From: Affinundibacterium amnicola
GTDB lineage: Bacteria > Pseudomonadota > Gammaproteobacteria > Burkholderiales > Burkholderiaceae_D
DNA: 64,000 nucleotides
Assembly (NCBI RefSeq): GCF_014284275.1
Contig: NZ_JACOFU010000004.1
Coordinates: forward strand, 1-64,000
Direction of reading: 5' to 3'
Positions within the stretch are counted from its first letter, which is position 1. Each line of letters opens with the position of its first letter. Below, piece after piece: positions 44,366 through 54,206 of the stretch. Made by a program: the position numbers and the translations under genes. Below the pieces are notes generated by a model, which was not told the DNA's origin, did not search any database, and saw only the letters and a list, made by a program, of their open reading frames with translations.

Positions 44366-45289
44366 ATGAAAACCATCTCACTCATAGGTGCACCTACGGA
44401 TGTCGGCGCAAGCGTTAAAGGTGCAGGCATGGGACCAGATGCCTTGCGCGTCGCTGGTCTAGTTCAAGCTTTAGAAGCAAGAGAATTAGCCGTAATCGAT
44501 CACGGCAATCTGCATGGCCCTGCAAACCCTTGGCAGGCACCAGTTAATGGTTTACGTCATTTAAATGAGGCGATTGATTGGAATCAGGCAGTTTATAACG
44601 AGGTCAGCAGTGCGTTACAAGCAGGTCATATGCCGATGATGTTAGGTGGCGATCACTGTCTGGCAATCGGCTCAATTAGCGCGGTCGCTAAACATTGCAA
44701 GGACCATGGTAAGAAATTACGCGTCTTATGGTTTGATGCGCATGCAGACAGCAACTTATCCACAATCAGCCCAACCGGTAATATTCACGGCATGCCAGTC
44801 GCGTGTTTGATGGGACATGGTCCAGAGCAACTGATTGCTTATGGTGGCTACACACCAGCGATACAAGCAGATGAGATTCGTCAAATCGGTATTCGCAGCG
44901 TCGATGACGGCGAGCGCCAGTTTATCCATGACATGGGCATTCCCGTTTTTGATATGCGCTATATCGATGAACATGGCATGCGTGCGGTGATGTTGAAAGC
45001 CTTAGAAGGCATTGATCAGAACACCCATCTGCATGTGAGTTTTGATCTTGACTGTCTTGATCCTGATATCGCACCTGGCGTCGGCACCGCGGTTCTTGGC
45101 GGCCCGACTTATCGCGAAGCGCAACTGTGCATGGAAATGATTGCAGACACAGGCTTACTTGGTTCATTGGATGTGGTTGAGCTCAATCCAGCTTTAGATT
45201 TACGCAATCAAACCGCGATTCTGGCAGTCGATCTGATCGAAAGCTTATTCGGTAAATCGACTTTGGTCAGAATCAATCCTAAAGCCTAA
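44366..45289 (+). CDS. rocF: arginase
   Basis: A 307-residue ureohydrolase that splits arginine into ornithine and urea with a binuclear Mn centre. Metal ligands are visible in GGDHCLAIGS (His), WFDAHADSN (DAHAD) and SFDLDCLDPDIAPGVGT (DxD). I prefer the ATG at 44366, which gives the usual arginase length and an N-terminus KTISLIGAPTDVGAS; an in-frame GTG at 44297 would add 23 atypical residues. Regulation by the divergent Lrp-type protein is likely. Confidence 0.95.
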   Translation: MKTISLIGAPTDVGASVKGAGMGPDALRVAGLVQALEARELAVIDHGNLHGPANPWQAPVNGLRHLNEAIDWNQAVYNEVSSALQAGHMPMMLGGDHCLAIGSISAVAKHCKDHGKKLRVLWFDAHADSNLSTISPTGNIHGMPVACLMGHGPEQLIAYGGYTPAIQADEIRQIGIRSVDDGERQFIHDMGIPVFDMRYIDEHGMRAVMLKALEGIDQNTHLHVSFDLDCLDPDIAPGVGTAVLGGPTYREAQLCMEMIADTGLLGSLDVVELNPALDLRNQTAILAVDLIESLFGKSTLVRINPKA

Positions 45290-45313
45290 TCTCCGTCGCT
45301 TGATGGTCACTCA

Positions 45314-45349
45314 GTCACTAAAACACCATGAGTTTGGTGTTTTAGTGAC
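45314..45349. terminator. two-way terminator between rocF and cueR
   Basis: gtcactaaaacacca-tgagtt-tggtgttttagtgac: a perfect 15-bp stem with a 6-nt loop. The stop codon of cueR (minus strand) lies inside the stem. Internal A/T runs let it serve converging transcripts. Confidence 0.85.
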
Positions 45350-45758
45350 AGGCTTTATGTGTATCGTCGGACAGCCGATCAAGTATCGGACAATCTGGTC
45401 GCTGATCTCCGTGACAAGCCTGTGCCAGATGTTCTAATTGCTGACGTATCAACAGCATTTTTTGAATTTGTTCATCAAGCTCAGCGATATATACGCCAGC
45501 AAGTTTTTTTACCTCTGCACTTTGCCGACTACGATCTCGCCACAAGCCAAGCAAGGTTTGTATGCGCTCTAATGAAAATCCCAAGTCACGTGCGCGTCGG
45601 ATAAATTGCAGTGTATGTACATCATTCTCACCATACTGCCGATAGCCGGCATCAGTGCGCCCTGCAGCATGTATCAATCCTATGCTTTCATAATAACGAA
45701 TCATTTTTGCACTAACACCTGAAGCTTGTGCGGCCTGACCTATGTTCATCCCCTTCAT
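45342..45758 (-). CDS. cueR: CueR-type copper-responsive MerR regulator
   Basis: A 138-residue MerR-family activator: HTH near the N-terminus ([26 protein letters not shown]), a long dimerisation helix and the metal loop CHGDQRPDC near 113-121, in which two Cys seven residues apart bind Cu(I) as in CueR. It bends promoters with over-long spacers to allow RNA polymerase to start. The ATG overlaps the copA stop by 4 bp, so regulator and pump are one operon. The promoter in front of copA has the expected 19-bp spacer. Confidence 0.93.
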   Translation of the reverse strand: MKGMNIGQAAQASGVSAKMIRYYESIGLIHAAGRTDAGYRQYGENDVHTLQFIRRARDLGFSLERIQTLLGLWRDRSRQSAEVKKLAGVYIAELDEQIQKMLLIRQQLEHLAQACHGDQRPDCPILDRLSDDTHKACH

Positions 45759-48163
45759 GGTTTTTCCTCAGTCATCGATGTAGGTGTCCAATAACGCAAT
45801 AGCAAAGCATTCGACACCACACTGACGCTAGAGAATGCCATTGCTGCACCCGCCAGCATCGGATTCAAATAGCCAAGAGCCGCCAACGGTATGCCGACAA
45901 TATTGTAAATAAACGCCCATCCAAGATTTTGACGAATCTTACGATAGGTTCGCTGCGATATGGAAATCGCGTCGGCAAGCAGTAAGGGATCACCGCGCAT
46001 TAAGGTGATGCCTGCGGTATGCATTGCAACATCGGTTCCGGTAGACATGGCAATACCCACATCCGCTGCCGCCAACGCAGGAGCATCGTTAATGCCATCA
46101 CCGACCATGCCAACCCGAAAGCCCGACTGCTGCAATTCACGCACAATATTCGCTTTATCCGCTGGTAGAACTTCCGCACGTACCTCTGTAATGCCGACAA
46201 CTGCCGCCACAGAATTTGCGCTGCCATAATTGTCGCCACTGAGCATAATCGACTTCACCCCCAATGCATGCAAGCGCTTTACTGCCAATATTGCACTGGC
46301 TTTTACCTGGTCACCAAAACTCAACAAGCCAGCTAATTGCAAATCGCCATCCATCGATAAAGCCAAAAATGAAACCGTACGACCAAAACCCTGCTGCTCC
46401 TGCGCCGCTTGCTCAAATGCACTCACATTGACACCCAATTCCTGCATCCAGCGCAGGTTTCCCAGATATACCGTGGCACCATCTAATTGCGCCTGAACGC
46501 CACGACCTGGAGATGCCTTGGCATCCGTCACAGCAAGGAGCTTTATGCCTTGCTTCTGCGCACTGTGCAATACCGCATGTGCCAGCGGGTGATCGCTGTA
46601 TTGCTGTACAGCCGATGCCCATTCCAATATTTGTTTTTCGCTATATGCATGACTAATCACTGCGGCCACCGTTGGCTTACCCTCAGTCAAGGTGCCCGTT
46701 TTATCAAATGCAATGGCCGTCAAACTATGTGCAATTTCCAACGCCTGTGCATCCTTAATTAAGATACCGAATTTGGCGGCAACGCCTGTACCTACCATAA
46801 TCGCCGTCGGTGTTGCCAAACCCAAAGCACAAGGACATGCAATGACTTGTACTGCTACGGCATTCAACAATGCAGCTTGCCAATCTCCAGTAATCCATCC
46901 CCATGCTAGCAAAGTCAATCCAGATATACCGAGAACGATAGGTACAAATACCGCACTAATTTGATCAACTTGCGCTTGTATTGGTGCCTTTACCGCCTGC
47001 GCATCTTCGACGAGTTTAATTATTTGCGATAACATGGTAGCACCGCCAATCCCGCGCGCAGTCACCAGTAACAATCCATCGGCATTCACAGAACCGCCAA
47101 TCACCATGTCACCGACATGCTTGCTGACGGGCATGCTTTCACCAGTCAATAACGACTCGTCCAGATGGCTAATCCCTTCGATAATTTCACCATCGACAGG
47201 CACACGATCACCAGGGCGAACAATTACCAAATCACCGACCTTTAGTTCGGCGACAGGAACTTCAATATCAACCCCATCACGACGTAGCAAGGCAGTCGTG
47301 GCGCGTAAAGACTCTAGCGCTCGTAGCGCTTCGACAGTTTGATGTTTCGCTTTCGCTTCCATCCATTTACCAAGCAACACCAAGCTGATCACCACAGCCG
47401 ATGATTCAAAGTACAGATGCTGCATGCCATGCGCCACGTGTTCGCCTGCGTCCAATAACAGATAGATCGATAATCCATAGGCAGAACTGGTACCAATCGC
47501 TACCAGCAAATCCATATTACCGCTCCCTGCTAATGCAGCCTTCCAACCAGCCTTGTAGAAGCGGGCACCAAGCCAGAACTGCACAGGCGTTGCCAATGCT
47601 AGCTGCAACCAGCCAGGTATCAACAAATCAATTCCCACCATCGCCAATAACATCGGCGCCATCAACGGCAAACTCAACACAATCGCGATCACTACCAACC
47701 AGCCCTGACTCAAGCCTGCTCGGGGCGAGGTATGGATGCTGAGCTTGTCTTCAACCAGATGTGCGACGTAACCAGCCTTTTTTGCTGCCGCTAACAAGCT
47801 ACTCAGTTCGACCTCTGCTAGCGCTGTTACTTGCGCCTTTTCTGTCGCCAGATTGACACTGGCATCTAATACCCCTGACACCGCCTTGAACGCTTTCTCA
47901 ACACGACCAACACATGAGGCGCAGCTCATATCCGCGACCGTCAATGTCCATGTTTTGGTCGCTACTTGATAACCTGCTTTTTCTACGCTAGCGATCACTG
48001 CTTGAATATTTGCACCGGGCTTCACGCTAACACTGGCTTTCTCAGTGGCCAAATTGACGCTTGCTTCCAACACAGCATCGGTCGCCAGCAAGGCTTTTTC
48101 AACTCGCCGCACACATGACGAACAGGTCATGCCCTCAATTTGCAAATTCAATTTACTATTCAT
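45755..48163 (-). CDS. copA: Cu(I)-exporting P1B-type ATPase
   Basis: An 802-residue copper pump with two N-terminal metal-binding domains (GMTCSSC near 11-17 and MSCASC near 79-84), eight membrane helices, the CPC motif in [13 protein letters not shown], the phosphorylation site [13 protein letters not shown] and the hinge [16 protein letters not shown]. It exports Cu(I) from the cytoplasm. A start at 48271 is possible by frame, but that codon lies inside the CueR promoter; the ATG at 48163 has AGAGGA before it and begins directly with the first metal domain, so it is preferred. It is translationally coupled to cueR and divergent from copZ. Confidence 0.95.
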   Translation of the reverse strand: MNSKLNLQIEGMTCSSCVRRVEKALLATDAVLEASVNLATEKASVSVKPGANIQAVIASVEKAGYQVATKTWTLTVADMSCASCVGRVEKAFKAVSGVLDASVNLATEKAQVTALAEVELSSLLAAAKKAGYVAHLVEDKLSIHTSPRAGLSQGWLVVIAIVLSLPLMAPMLLAMVGIDLLIPGWLQLALATPVQFWLGARFYKAGWKAALAGSGNMDLLVAIGTSSAYGLSIYLLLDAGEHVAHGMQHLYFESSAVVISLVLLGKWMEAKAKHQTVEALRALESLRATTALLRRDGVDIEVPVAELKVGDLVIVRPGDRVPVDGEIIEGISHLDESLLTGESMPVSKHVGDMVIGGSVNADGLLLVTARGIGGATMLSQIIKLVEDAQAVKAPIQAQVDQISAVFVPIVLGISGLTLLAWGWITGDWQAALLNAVAVQVIACPCALGLATPTAIMVGTGVAAKFGILIKDAQALEIAHSLTAIAFDKTGTLTEGKPTVAAVISHAYSEKQILEWASAVQQYSDHPLAHAVLHSAQKQGIKLLAVTDAKASPGRGVQAQLDGATVYLGNLRWMQELGVNVSAFEQAAQEQQGFGRTVSFLALSMDGDLQLAGLLSFGDQVKASAILAVKRLHALGVKSIMLSGDNYGSANSVAAVVGITEVRAEVLPADKANIVRELQQSGFRVGMVGDGINDAPALAAADVGIAMSTGTDVAMHTAGITLMRGDPLLLADAISISQRTYRKIRQNLGWAFIYNIVGIPLAALGYLNPMLAGAAMAFSSVSVVSNALLLRYWTPTSMTEEKP

Positions 48164-48251
48164 AGAACTTTCCTCTGATCTGGCCATCATCTCAAATGTC
48201 TTAGTTGTTTCGGGCAAGGATTTCTTTGCCGCAGGCTTCACCGTAGAAATC

Positions 48252-48282
48252 AGGATATAGCTTCCCACCATGGGAAGGTCAA
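48252..48282 (-). promoter_or_regulatory. CueR-type promoter of copA
   Basis: On the minus strand: TTGACC (-35, 48282-48277), a 19-bp spacer holding CTTCCCA-TGG-TGGGAAG (arms at 48261-48277), and TATCCT (-10, 48257-48252). The layout is the same as the E. coli copA promoter known from CueR work. Confidence 0.88.
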
Positions 48283-48375
48283 GAAAATCTTAAAAAATCA
48301 TGACGGAGCGCAAGCGAACAGGATTCAGAGCATCTACAATCACGTCATTCAAACAATCGGATCAGGAGAATTCTC

Positions 48376-48579
48376 ATGCCACAGTTTCAAGTTGAAGATA
48401 TGACATGTAAGCACTGCGAAGCGACCATCAGCAAAGCAATCAAGGAGCTGGATGCACAGGCCAACATCGCCATCGACCTGGCTGCACATTCAGTCAGCAT
48501 TGAATCAGCGCAGAATGAAGCCTTACTTGAAGCAGCGATACGTGAAGCTGGTTTTACGCCCGTTCTCGTCGCTGCATAA
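48376..48579 (+). CDS. copZ: copper chaperone (heavy-metal-associated domain)
   Basis: A 67-residue HMA-domain protein with the Cu-binding DMTCKHCEA at 8-16. It shuttles Cu(I) to CopA or stores it. AGGAG lies seven bases before the ATG. It is divergent from copA; the shared 212-bp region holds one clear CueR site, which faces copA. Whether copZ has its own CueR site is not evident. Confidence 0.93.
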   Translation: MPQFQVEDMTCKHCEATISKAIKELDAQANIAIDLAAHSVSIESAQNEALLEAAIREAGFTPVLVAA

Positions 48580-48689
48580 ATTGAATGCGTGCAAATTAGA
48601 ATCGACTGTGTAGTGTCAACTAATTAGCATCAACTGACTGGCATCAACGACTTAGCATCAAACCGTCAGCAAGACAGAATTAGCTTCTG

Positions 48690-49427
48690 CTAAAAGAAGT
48701 AATTCACAATCACTGGCACCAAGCTTGGTGCCAGCAACGCGGTCAGAACACCATTCAAGCCCATTCCTAATCCGGCAAAAGTACCAATTTCTTTACTGAC
48801 CTGAAATGCACGCGCCGTTCCAATTCCATGTGCCGCTAAGCCAATTGCAAAACCACGGATTTCTGGTGAACTAATGCGCATCCAATTAAACAAATAGCGC
48901 GCTATTAAGGCGCCGAATGCACCAGTCAAAATAACGATTGCGGCGGCAATTGAGGGGACGCCACCAATCTTATCGGCAATGCTCATCGCAATTGGCGTCG
49001 TCGCTGATTTTGGGCCTATCGATAAAGCTAATTCTTGCGAACCACCCATCCAAATCACGATGAGCACAGCAGAGATGATCGCCGTCAATGATCCACATAA
49101 CAAACCGACCGTCAAAGGAAGCAAACTACGGCGCAGCTTTGGTAATTGTCTTGCTAAAGGAATTGCCAGCGCAACCGTCACAGGCCCAAGCATAAAATGG
49201 ATCATCTGTGCAGAAACAAAATAACGCTCATAGGAAATATCTGTCGCGCTCAGCACAAGAATAATCATAGCAACCGCCATGACGACTGGATTGGCCAGCG
49301 GCGAGAAATGAAACTGAGAGGAAATCCACATTGCAAGCAGATACGCGCATAACGTCAAACTAACTGCTAATAGTGGCGAATGGGCAAGGTAGTTCCACGT
49401 AGACGCAAGTTCTAAGATTGATGTCAT
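48690..49427 (-). CDS. lrgB: LrgB/CidB family membrane protein
   Basis: A 245-residue polytopic protein: about eight helices, with the family segment SIGPKSATTPIAMSIADKIGG and GFAIGLAAHGIGTARAFQVS near the C-terminus. Together with LrgA it is thought to influence murein hydrolase export, cell lysis or transport of small organic acids. It follows lrgA by 1 bp, the conserved operon order. Confidence 0.92.
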   Translation of the reverse strand: MTSILELASTWNYLAHSPLLAVSLTLCAYLLAMWISSQFHFSPLANPVVMAVAMIILVLSATDISYERYFVSAQMIHFMLGPVTVALAIPLARQLPKLRRSLLPLTVGLLCGSLTAIISAVLIVIWMGGSQELALSIGPKSATTPIAMSIADKIGGVPSIAAAIVILTGAFGALIARYLFNWMRISSPEIRGFAIGLAAHGIGTARAFQVSKEIGTFAGLGMGLNGVLTALLAPSLVPVIVNYFF

Positions 49428-49428
49428 G

Positions 49429-49836
49429 TTATTTTTCTGATTTTTCTAATGGTGTTTGCGACGATGTACTAGCATCCATAAGCTGATCGGATGACGCGAC
49501 ATGGTGTGGCATCAACCAACGCATACTCAGGGCTGTCACTGCAAGTGTCAACAAAGTACTCACGACAAGAGCGAGCAACAAGGCAATCCAATGTTGTGAA
49601 ACGCTATTAGCAGAAACCATAATCCCAACACCCGCTGGAATGAAAAATAAAGACATGTGCTTGAGCACATGATGGCTGGATTCTTCAATCTTTGCCATCA
49701 AGCGTGGCGAAGCGAGTAAAGCGAAAAACAACAGCAACATTCCGACAACTGGACCTGGAATATTCAAACCCAAAACAAACACACTGGCTTCACCCAGACA
49801 CTGAAAAACCAACAAGATCGCAAATGTGTAAAACAT
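49429..49836 (-). CDS. lrgA: LrgA/CidA family membrane protein (holin-like)
   Basis: A 135-residue protein with four hydrophobic segments and the family motif LNIPGPVVGMLLLF, followed by FIPAGVGIM. AGGAGG lies nine bases before the ATG at 49836, which fixes the start; an upstream TTG (49854) covers that site and is rejected. It resembles holins and is cotranscribed with lrgB. Confidence 0.92.
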   Translation of the reverse strand: MFYTFAILLVFQCLGEASVFVLGLNIPGPVVGMLLLFFALLASPRLMAKIEESSHHVLKHMSLFFIPAGVGIMVSANSVSQHWIALLLALVVSTLLTLAVTALSMRWLMPHHVASSDQLMDASTSSQTPLEKSEK

Positions 49837-50499
49837 CAGTAACAGCCTCCTCAAGTTGCAACAAGCTAAGTCACCATGACCGACGCTGAAAATGATTGTA
49901 GCGTGGTTTCAGCCTTTGAATCTAAAAGTACTCGACAAGCTGTGTACCCAAGATAGAAAAGTGAGATGCAATGCCATGTCGATTTCTGTGCCTGGGAGGG
50001 TTCTTCTAGAGACATCTACACAACTGGCGCACAGTTGGTCTTGCACAGATCTCCTTTATCTGAAACCAAGCGTCTTCATTCGTACAAAAACTTTCGATCT
50101 CTGTTGTACTCAAGCTGTCGTCAATTCGAAAGTGAACAAGTCCGCTTTCGAACAAACGATTCTAGTGATTGATTTGACTCACTGTGGCTGATATGAACTT
50201 AATAATTGGTCACTTGACATGTAAATCACTAAAAACTACACGTTAAGAAACCATAGTATTCCCAAAAGAAGCCTATTTTGGCTGGCATGATGTTTGCGAG
50301 TACGTGAATAACCGGTGTAGCAGAATCGCCTATTGATGATTTCTTTACCTGCCACCTGTTAAGTTCTTAGCGAAACAAATATTAGCTAATTCTTAGGAGC
50401 AGGTCGCCTACAGTTCGACGTAATCAGGTCGCTCACTCTTTAGCTATTTCTTGTTTCTCTATTCAATCCATTGGCTGCAAGACTAGGAGGAAACATACT
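49837..50499. other. 660-bp gap with no gene visible
   Basis: Lies between lrgA (divergent) and the haem-motif protein gene. A perfect TTGACA occurs at 50214-50219 with only a poor -10 candidate (TACACG) 17 bp on. The open frames here are low in coding likeness. AGGAGG before 50500 belongs to the next gene. Confidence 0.5.
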
Positions 50500-51885
50500 A
50501 TGCAACGACCCGATTTCAGTCGCAACAACAACCGAGGTGTACTGTCCACAATTTTTGTGGGCTTAGCGCTTAGCCTTGCATCAGCCACCGCTGCGCTAGC
50601 ACAAAGTTCAGCCCCCTCCACACCTAAATCTCCCCCAGTTCCGAGCTTTCCCTGTGGTGGTCTAAATCCAATTGGGGTTGAGCTGAAACCCATCCCTAAA
50701 CTCAGCAATGGTGAATTCACCAATCCTGGCGCAGATTGCGCGATGTGGCAAACCTTTATCTATCTGAACTGGCCCGCTAAATCAGGCCAACGCGGCATCC
50801 CCGACACTTCGGCCTTGTTTGGCGCACCAGGAACAACTGTTTGGGAAAGTTTTCTCACTGAAGAGCAAGTGTTCCTTCCAAATGGCGCTCAGCCACAACC
50901 GTGGAATAATCAAGTCGTCAATGCAACGCTTCCCAAAGAAGTCGCAAGTGAATTCGCTGCGGGCAGCATGCGAATGTTGACACGTACCGCGAAGGTATCA
51001 CCCACCGTTGCCAAACTTCAAGCAACCTTGAAAGCGCGCAAAAGTCCGAACATTCCACTCGATGAAATCACCCAGGCAGATGGAAATATTCTATACGACC
51101 AACAGAAAAATCCCGTGTATTACGATGTGGCGATGAACAAAACGCAGTATGACTACATCACGCAAAACAGCTTATATAACGCCACCACACAAGCCACCTT
51201 CGCTAAAACGACGAACATTATTTTGCCGTCTGGCTCGATTGAGGTTAAAGCAGCTTGGAAAGTGCTTACCCCAGTCGAAGCAAGCTCCGGACGCTTTCAT
51301 CTTGCCAAAGGATACGTCCCTGGCTCTGCTGATGGTAAAGCGGTCACAATCGGCTTGGTCGGATTTCATATCTTTGCTAGCGGCGGTAAACAAAATGCTG
51401 GGCTGTGGTCGACTTTTTATCAGGTGGATAATGCACCGTTGATGGGTGCAACAGGTAAGCAAGCCTACAGTTTCAATAATCCCACGAGCAAAACACCGGT
51501 TAACACCAAAGGAACTAACCCTACCCAAGTGGTGCAGGTATTTCCCGATGATGTGAATGCCGCAAAAATCAACGCACAAGCTCAGAAAATCATCACACAA
51601 GGCTACGCCAAATCACCTTGGCAATACTACGCCATGGTCGATACGCAATGGTCTAAAACAGTTCTCAATCTGAGCACCCCAATCCCACAGACGGTACCAC
51701 TTTCTGCTGGCAAGCCAGGCGACATCAGCACGAACACCTTGATCAACCCTGTATTGGAAACATTCATGCAAACCAAAGGAAATAGCTGCATGGGCTGCCA
51801 TGCTTTTGCCACCACAGCACAGAAAGCTAGTAAAACTGCGACAGGTTTTAGCTTTATGTTCGGCAGTGCGCAAGCGCCGAAATAA
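50500..51885 (+). CDS. secreted protein with a single haem-c motif, function unknown
   Basis: A 461-residue protein with a strong ribosome binding site and a Sec signal ending at AALA-QS. After a Pro/Ser-rich linker comes a large domain (ADCAMWQTFIYLNWPA near 80, VTIGLVGFHIFASGGKQNAGLWSTFYQVDN in the middle third) that I do not recognise as a named enzyme. Near the C-terminus CMGCH (Cys430, Cys433, His434) is a classical haem-c attachment site followed by FATTAQ, so the protein is probably a periplasmic cytochrome-like protein or oxidase component. There are no redox partners next door. Three further cysteines could form a disulfide or two. Confidence 0.75.
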   Translation: MQRPDFSRNNNRGVLSTIFVGLALSLASATAALAQSSAPSTPKSPPVPSFPCGGLNPIGVELKPIPKLSNGEFTNPGADCAMWQTFIYLNWPAKSGQRGIPDTSALFGAPGTTVWESFLTEEQVFLPNGAQPQPWNNQVVNATLPKEVASEFAAGSMRMLTRTAKVSPTVAKLQATLKARKSPNIPLDEITQADGNILYDQQKNPVYYDVAMNKTQYDYITQNSLYNATTQATFAKTTNIILPSGSIEVKAAWKVLTPVEASSGRFHLAKGYVPGSADGKAVTIGLVGFHIFASGGKQNAGLWSTFYQVDNAPLMGATGKQAYSFNNPTSKTPVNTKGTNPTQVVQVFPDDVNAAKINAQAQKIITQGYAKSPWQYYAMVDTQWSKTVLNLSTPIPQTVPLSAGKPGDISTNTLINPVLETFMQTKGNSCMGCHAFATTAQKASKTATGFSFMFGSAQAPK

Positions 51886-52392
51886 TCGACAGGAAGGATT
51901 GATTTTTTATAGAGGCATTTCCAGTTCATAGCACACCAGATGTGCTATGAACTTCGCCCATTTTTTGTCGGAACGGCTCATGTTGATTCTAGCGCTTTCA
52001 TCCAAGCCAGCATGACATGTGTAGATGTTGAGAATGAACTCAAACACACATGAAAACTCAACTAGCCTAATGCGCGACCAAATTTTAAATCTGCTGTTTG
52101 CAAATGCATCACCGTGCTCTAGCCTAAGTGTGCATCTCGATCCAGTCACTCAATCCAATCTGTTGATACAATTTCTCGATCCAATTTTCGGCCGCTCGCG
52201 ATGCTTATGCGGAAGTTTCCACGTTTGATATTTGCACAGACTTCAACGAAAAGTGGCGCTCAATATTGAAAGCAGGCACATGACTTCGGTCTTATAAGTG
52301 ATGAGATAAATTCAGCACAAGGACGCAGCAACATTGAGCACAAATTTGCGGTGTTAAGAATTGGCCGTACAACGGCAATAATCAACAGCTAG
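51886..52392. other. 500-bp gap with a hairpin and no gene
   Basis: Separates two convergent genes. The only structure is the stem at 51923-51953. Several short frames exist but lack ribosome binding sites or coding likeness. Confidence 0.5.
51923..51953 (+). terminator. hairpin after the haem-motif protein gene
   Basis: agttcatagcaca-ccaga-tgtgctatgaact: a 13-bp perfect stem with a 5-nt loop, 37 bp after the stop. A T-run (attttttg) starts seven to eight bases after it, slightly far for a standard terminator. Confidence 0.65.
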
Positions 52393-53154
52393 TTAATGCG
52401 GTTTCGTATAGCGCTGAACAATCGCATTCATTTTTCCCTCGCGACGTAGCTTATCTACACTACTTTGCAATTTCTCGATAAGAGTCGGATCAGAGCCAAG
52501 ATTCATACCGAAATACAAAGAGCCTCCATCATAAAGCTTGATCAGCTTAATCAACTTGCCGGCGGGAATATCATATTGCTGTTGATTCATTGCCATCCCA
52601 ATTTCGGTGTTAACCACAGCGTCAATCTGGCCTGACTTCAGCATGCGCATTTCATCGCTATTTGAATTGAAAATACGAATTGCTGACTTCGATACTCCCG
52701 CTTCAAGCAATTCAGTTAATGAGGCTTCAGCGCGAATCGCACCGACCTTAAATTTGTCGAGATCTTTTAGAGTATGGATTTCATTGGCAAGCTCCGCCCG
52801 TACGTAAACCCAAGTAGTTCGAGGCAAAATAGGACCAATCCAAACAAATTGCCCCTCTCGTGCTGGAATGCGAGCAATCGTATAGATTAAGGTATTTTTT
52901 GTTTCTTGCACTGTTTTGTAAGCGCGTGTCCAGGGTACGAGTTGAAATTCACAATGCAAATTTGCATTGATGCATGCAGTACGTAAGATGTCTGTCGAAA
53001 TGCCGGTTACGTCCTTGCCATTCAGAAAATTATATGGCGGCCACTCTTCCGTGTAAGCTTTTAAATCAACCGCAGTCGCATTCATACTATTCATCAAGAA
53101 TAGTATGGCGACACCATAAAAAAGTTTCCAGATTTTGCGCGCAAGCAATCGCAT
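52393..53154 (-). CDS. periplasmic solute-binding protein, family 3-like
   Basis: A 253-residue protein with a signal peptide (AILFLMNSMNATA-VD) and the usual two-lobe layout of amino-acid-type binding proteins: LKAYTEEWPPYNFLN at the start, GISTDILRTACINANLHCEFQLVPW, and LKSGQIDAVVNTEIG near 195. It lacks neighbouring permease or ATPase genes, so it may be an orphan, like the many such proteins in Oxalobacteraceae and Chromobacteriaceae. I use the ATG at 53154; one at 53187 adds eleven residues and has no ribosome binding site. Confidence 0.82.
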   Translation of the reverse strand: MRLLARKIWKLFYGVAILFLMNSMNATAVDLKAYTEEWPPYNFLNGKDVTGISTDILRTACINANLHCEFQLVPWTRAYKTVQETKNTLIYTIARIPAREGQFVWIGPILPRTTWVYVRAELANEIHTLKDLDKFKVGAIRAEASLTELLEAGVSKSAIRIFNSNSDEMRMLKSGQIDAVVNTEIGMAMNQQQYDIPAGKLIKLIKLYDGGSLYFGMNLGSDPTLIEKLQSSVDKLRREGKMNAIVQRYTKPH

Positions 53155-53468
53155 GTTCAGTATGTCCAACCAATAATCGAAGTGCATCGAAGGGGGTAAT
53201 TTGAGGCATTATGGCACAAAGAATTATTGCTCTATAGCATAACTTCCTAGATTTGCCTCAGCGTGGTATCTCTGCATCGCAAGCGATACTTCATATGATC
53301 GGGCGTGTGAATTTATCGTGATACTTCACTACCTAGCGCGGTTCCAAAAAAATGCTTAGCTAGCGGAAGACAAATCAACACAGAACGCCAAATTTGCCGA
53401 TAAGATATGTTGAGAAAAATACGTTGAAAAGATGCGCAGAGAAGACAGACCAACTTTCTCAACGCAAT
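53155..53468. other. gap between the binding protein gene and the tRNA terminator
   Basis: No gene is supported. The promoter of the binding protein gene should be here, but no clear -35/-10 pair is visible. The longest minus-strand frame (53313-53642) runs through the tRNA and is an artefact. Confidence 0.5.
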
Positions 53469-53498
53469 AAAAAAGGGCTCACATTTCTGTGAGCCCTT
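53469..53498 (-). terminator. terminator after tRNA-Thr
   Basis: aagggctcaca-tttc-tgtgagccctt: an 11-bp stem, followed on the minus strand by a run of T (53469-53474). It starts nine bases past the CCA end of the tRNA. Confidence 0.92.
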
Positions 53499-53506
53499 AG
53501 TGCTAC

Positions 53507-53582
53507 TGGTGCCGGTTGCCGGAATCGAACTGGCTACCTGATGATTACAAGTCAACTGCTCTACCAAGTGAGCTAAACCGGC
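53507..53582 (-). tRNA. tRNA-Thr (anticodon TGT)
   Basis: A 76-nt gene on the minus strand with CCA encoded. The acceptor stem GCCGGTT/AACCGGC is perfect; the D arm is GCTC-ACTTGGTA-GAGC and the T loop TTCGATT. The anticodon loop CTTGTAA gives TGT, reading ACA (Thr). The anticodon stem has one T-T mismatch (positions 28-42); the A-C mismatch in the T stem is also found in E. coli tRNA-Thr(TGT). It lies 69 bp after the sspB stop and may be cotranscribed. Confidence 0.95.
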
Positions 53583-53651
53583 GGTAATCTTTTCAACACT
53601 GCTTGCAATACAATTTGTTTTGCAACGAATCTTGAAGAACAAAATTATAGA

Positions 53652-54131
53652 CTACTTTATGACTTTTAGGGAAGGTTTTTCTGGTTTTTTTTGTGTTTCT
53701 TTTGTGTCTTCCTGTTTTTCCAATTCAGCCACGAGGTTTTCTTCCTTATTGCTTACCGAAGCCAAACCTATCACTGGCTTGACTGGCTCGACAACTGGCG
53801 CATCAGAGTCCAGGGTATCTTCCACATCATCAAAAACCATGCCTTGACCATTTTCACTAGAGAAAATCGCCTGGATATTACGCACAGGAATATAAAGGTC
53901 GCGCGAAACGCCACCAAACCTAGCTTTAAAACTGACTGCATCATTGTCCATTTTCAAACCACTTGTCGCAGAAAATGCAATGTTCAGAACAATCTCACCC
54001 TTACGCACAAATTCCATCGGGACTTGTACCGCACCATTTACTTTTACCGACATATACGGTGTAAAGCCGTTGTCAGTGCACCATTCGTAGATGGCACGTA
54101 ATAAATATGGTTTTGTAGAAATTCCTGACAT
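53652..54131 (-). CDS. sspB: ClpXP protease specificity-enhancing factor SspB
   Basis: A 159-residue adaptor that delivers ssrA-tagged proteins to ClpXP. The N-terminal substrate-binding domain (KPYLLRAIYEWCTDNGFTPYMSV, VLNIAFSATSGLKMDND, ARFGGVSRDLYIPVRNIQAIF) is intact. After an acidic, flexible linker, the last residues (KPEKPSLKVIK) match the short C-terminal ClpX-binding tail. It follows sspA in the conserved order. Confidence 0.94.
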   Translation of the reverse strand: MSGISTKPYLLRAIYEWCTDNGFTPYMSVKVNGAVQVPMEFVRKGEIVLNIAFSATSGLKMDNDAVSFKARFGGVSRDLYIPVRNIQAIFSSENGQGMVFDDVEDTLDSDAPVVEPVKPVIGLASVSNKEENLVAELEKQEDTKETQKKPEKPSLKVIK

Positions 54132-54206
54132 GAGCTTGCATTACTTTCTAAATAGTTTCGAAAAGTTGCGACCAGATTTCAATGCAAAACCTGATCGCAG
54201 ATATCA

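Noticed and set aside
45755..48271. Longer copA start at 48271
   Set aside because: The ATG is part of the CueR palindrome between the -35 and -10 boxes, so it is upstream of or at the transcription start; the ATG at 48163 has a good ribosome binding site.
53313..53642. 109-codon minus-strand frame
   Set aside because: Runs through tRNA-Thr and its terminator.
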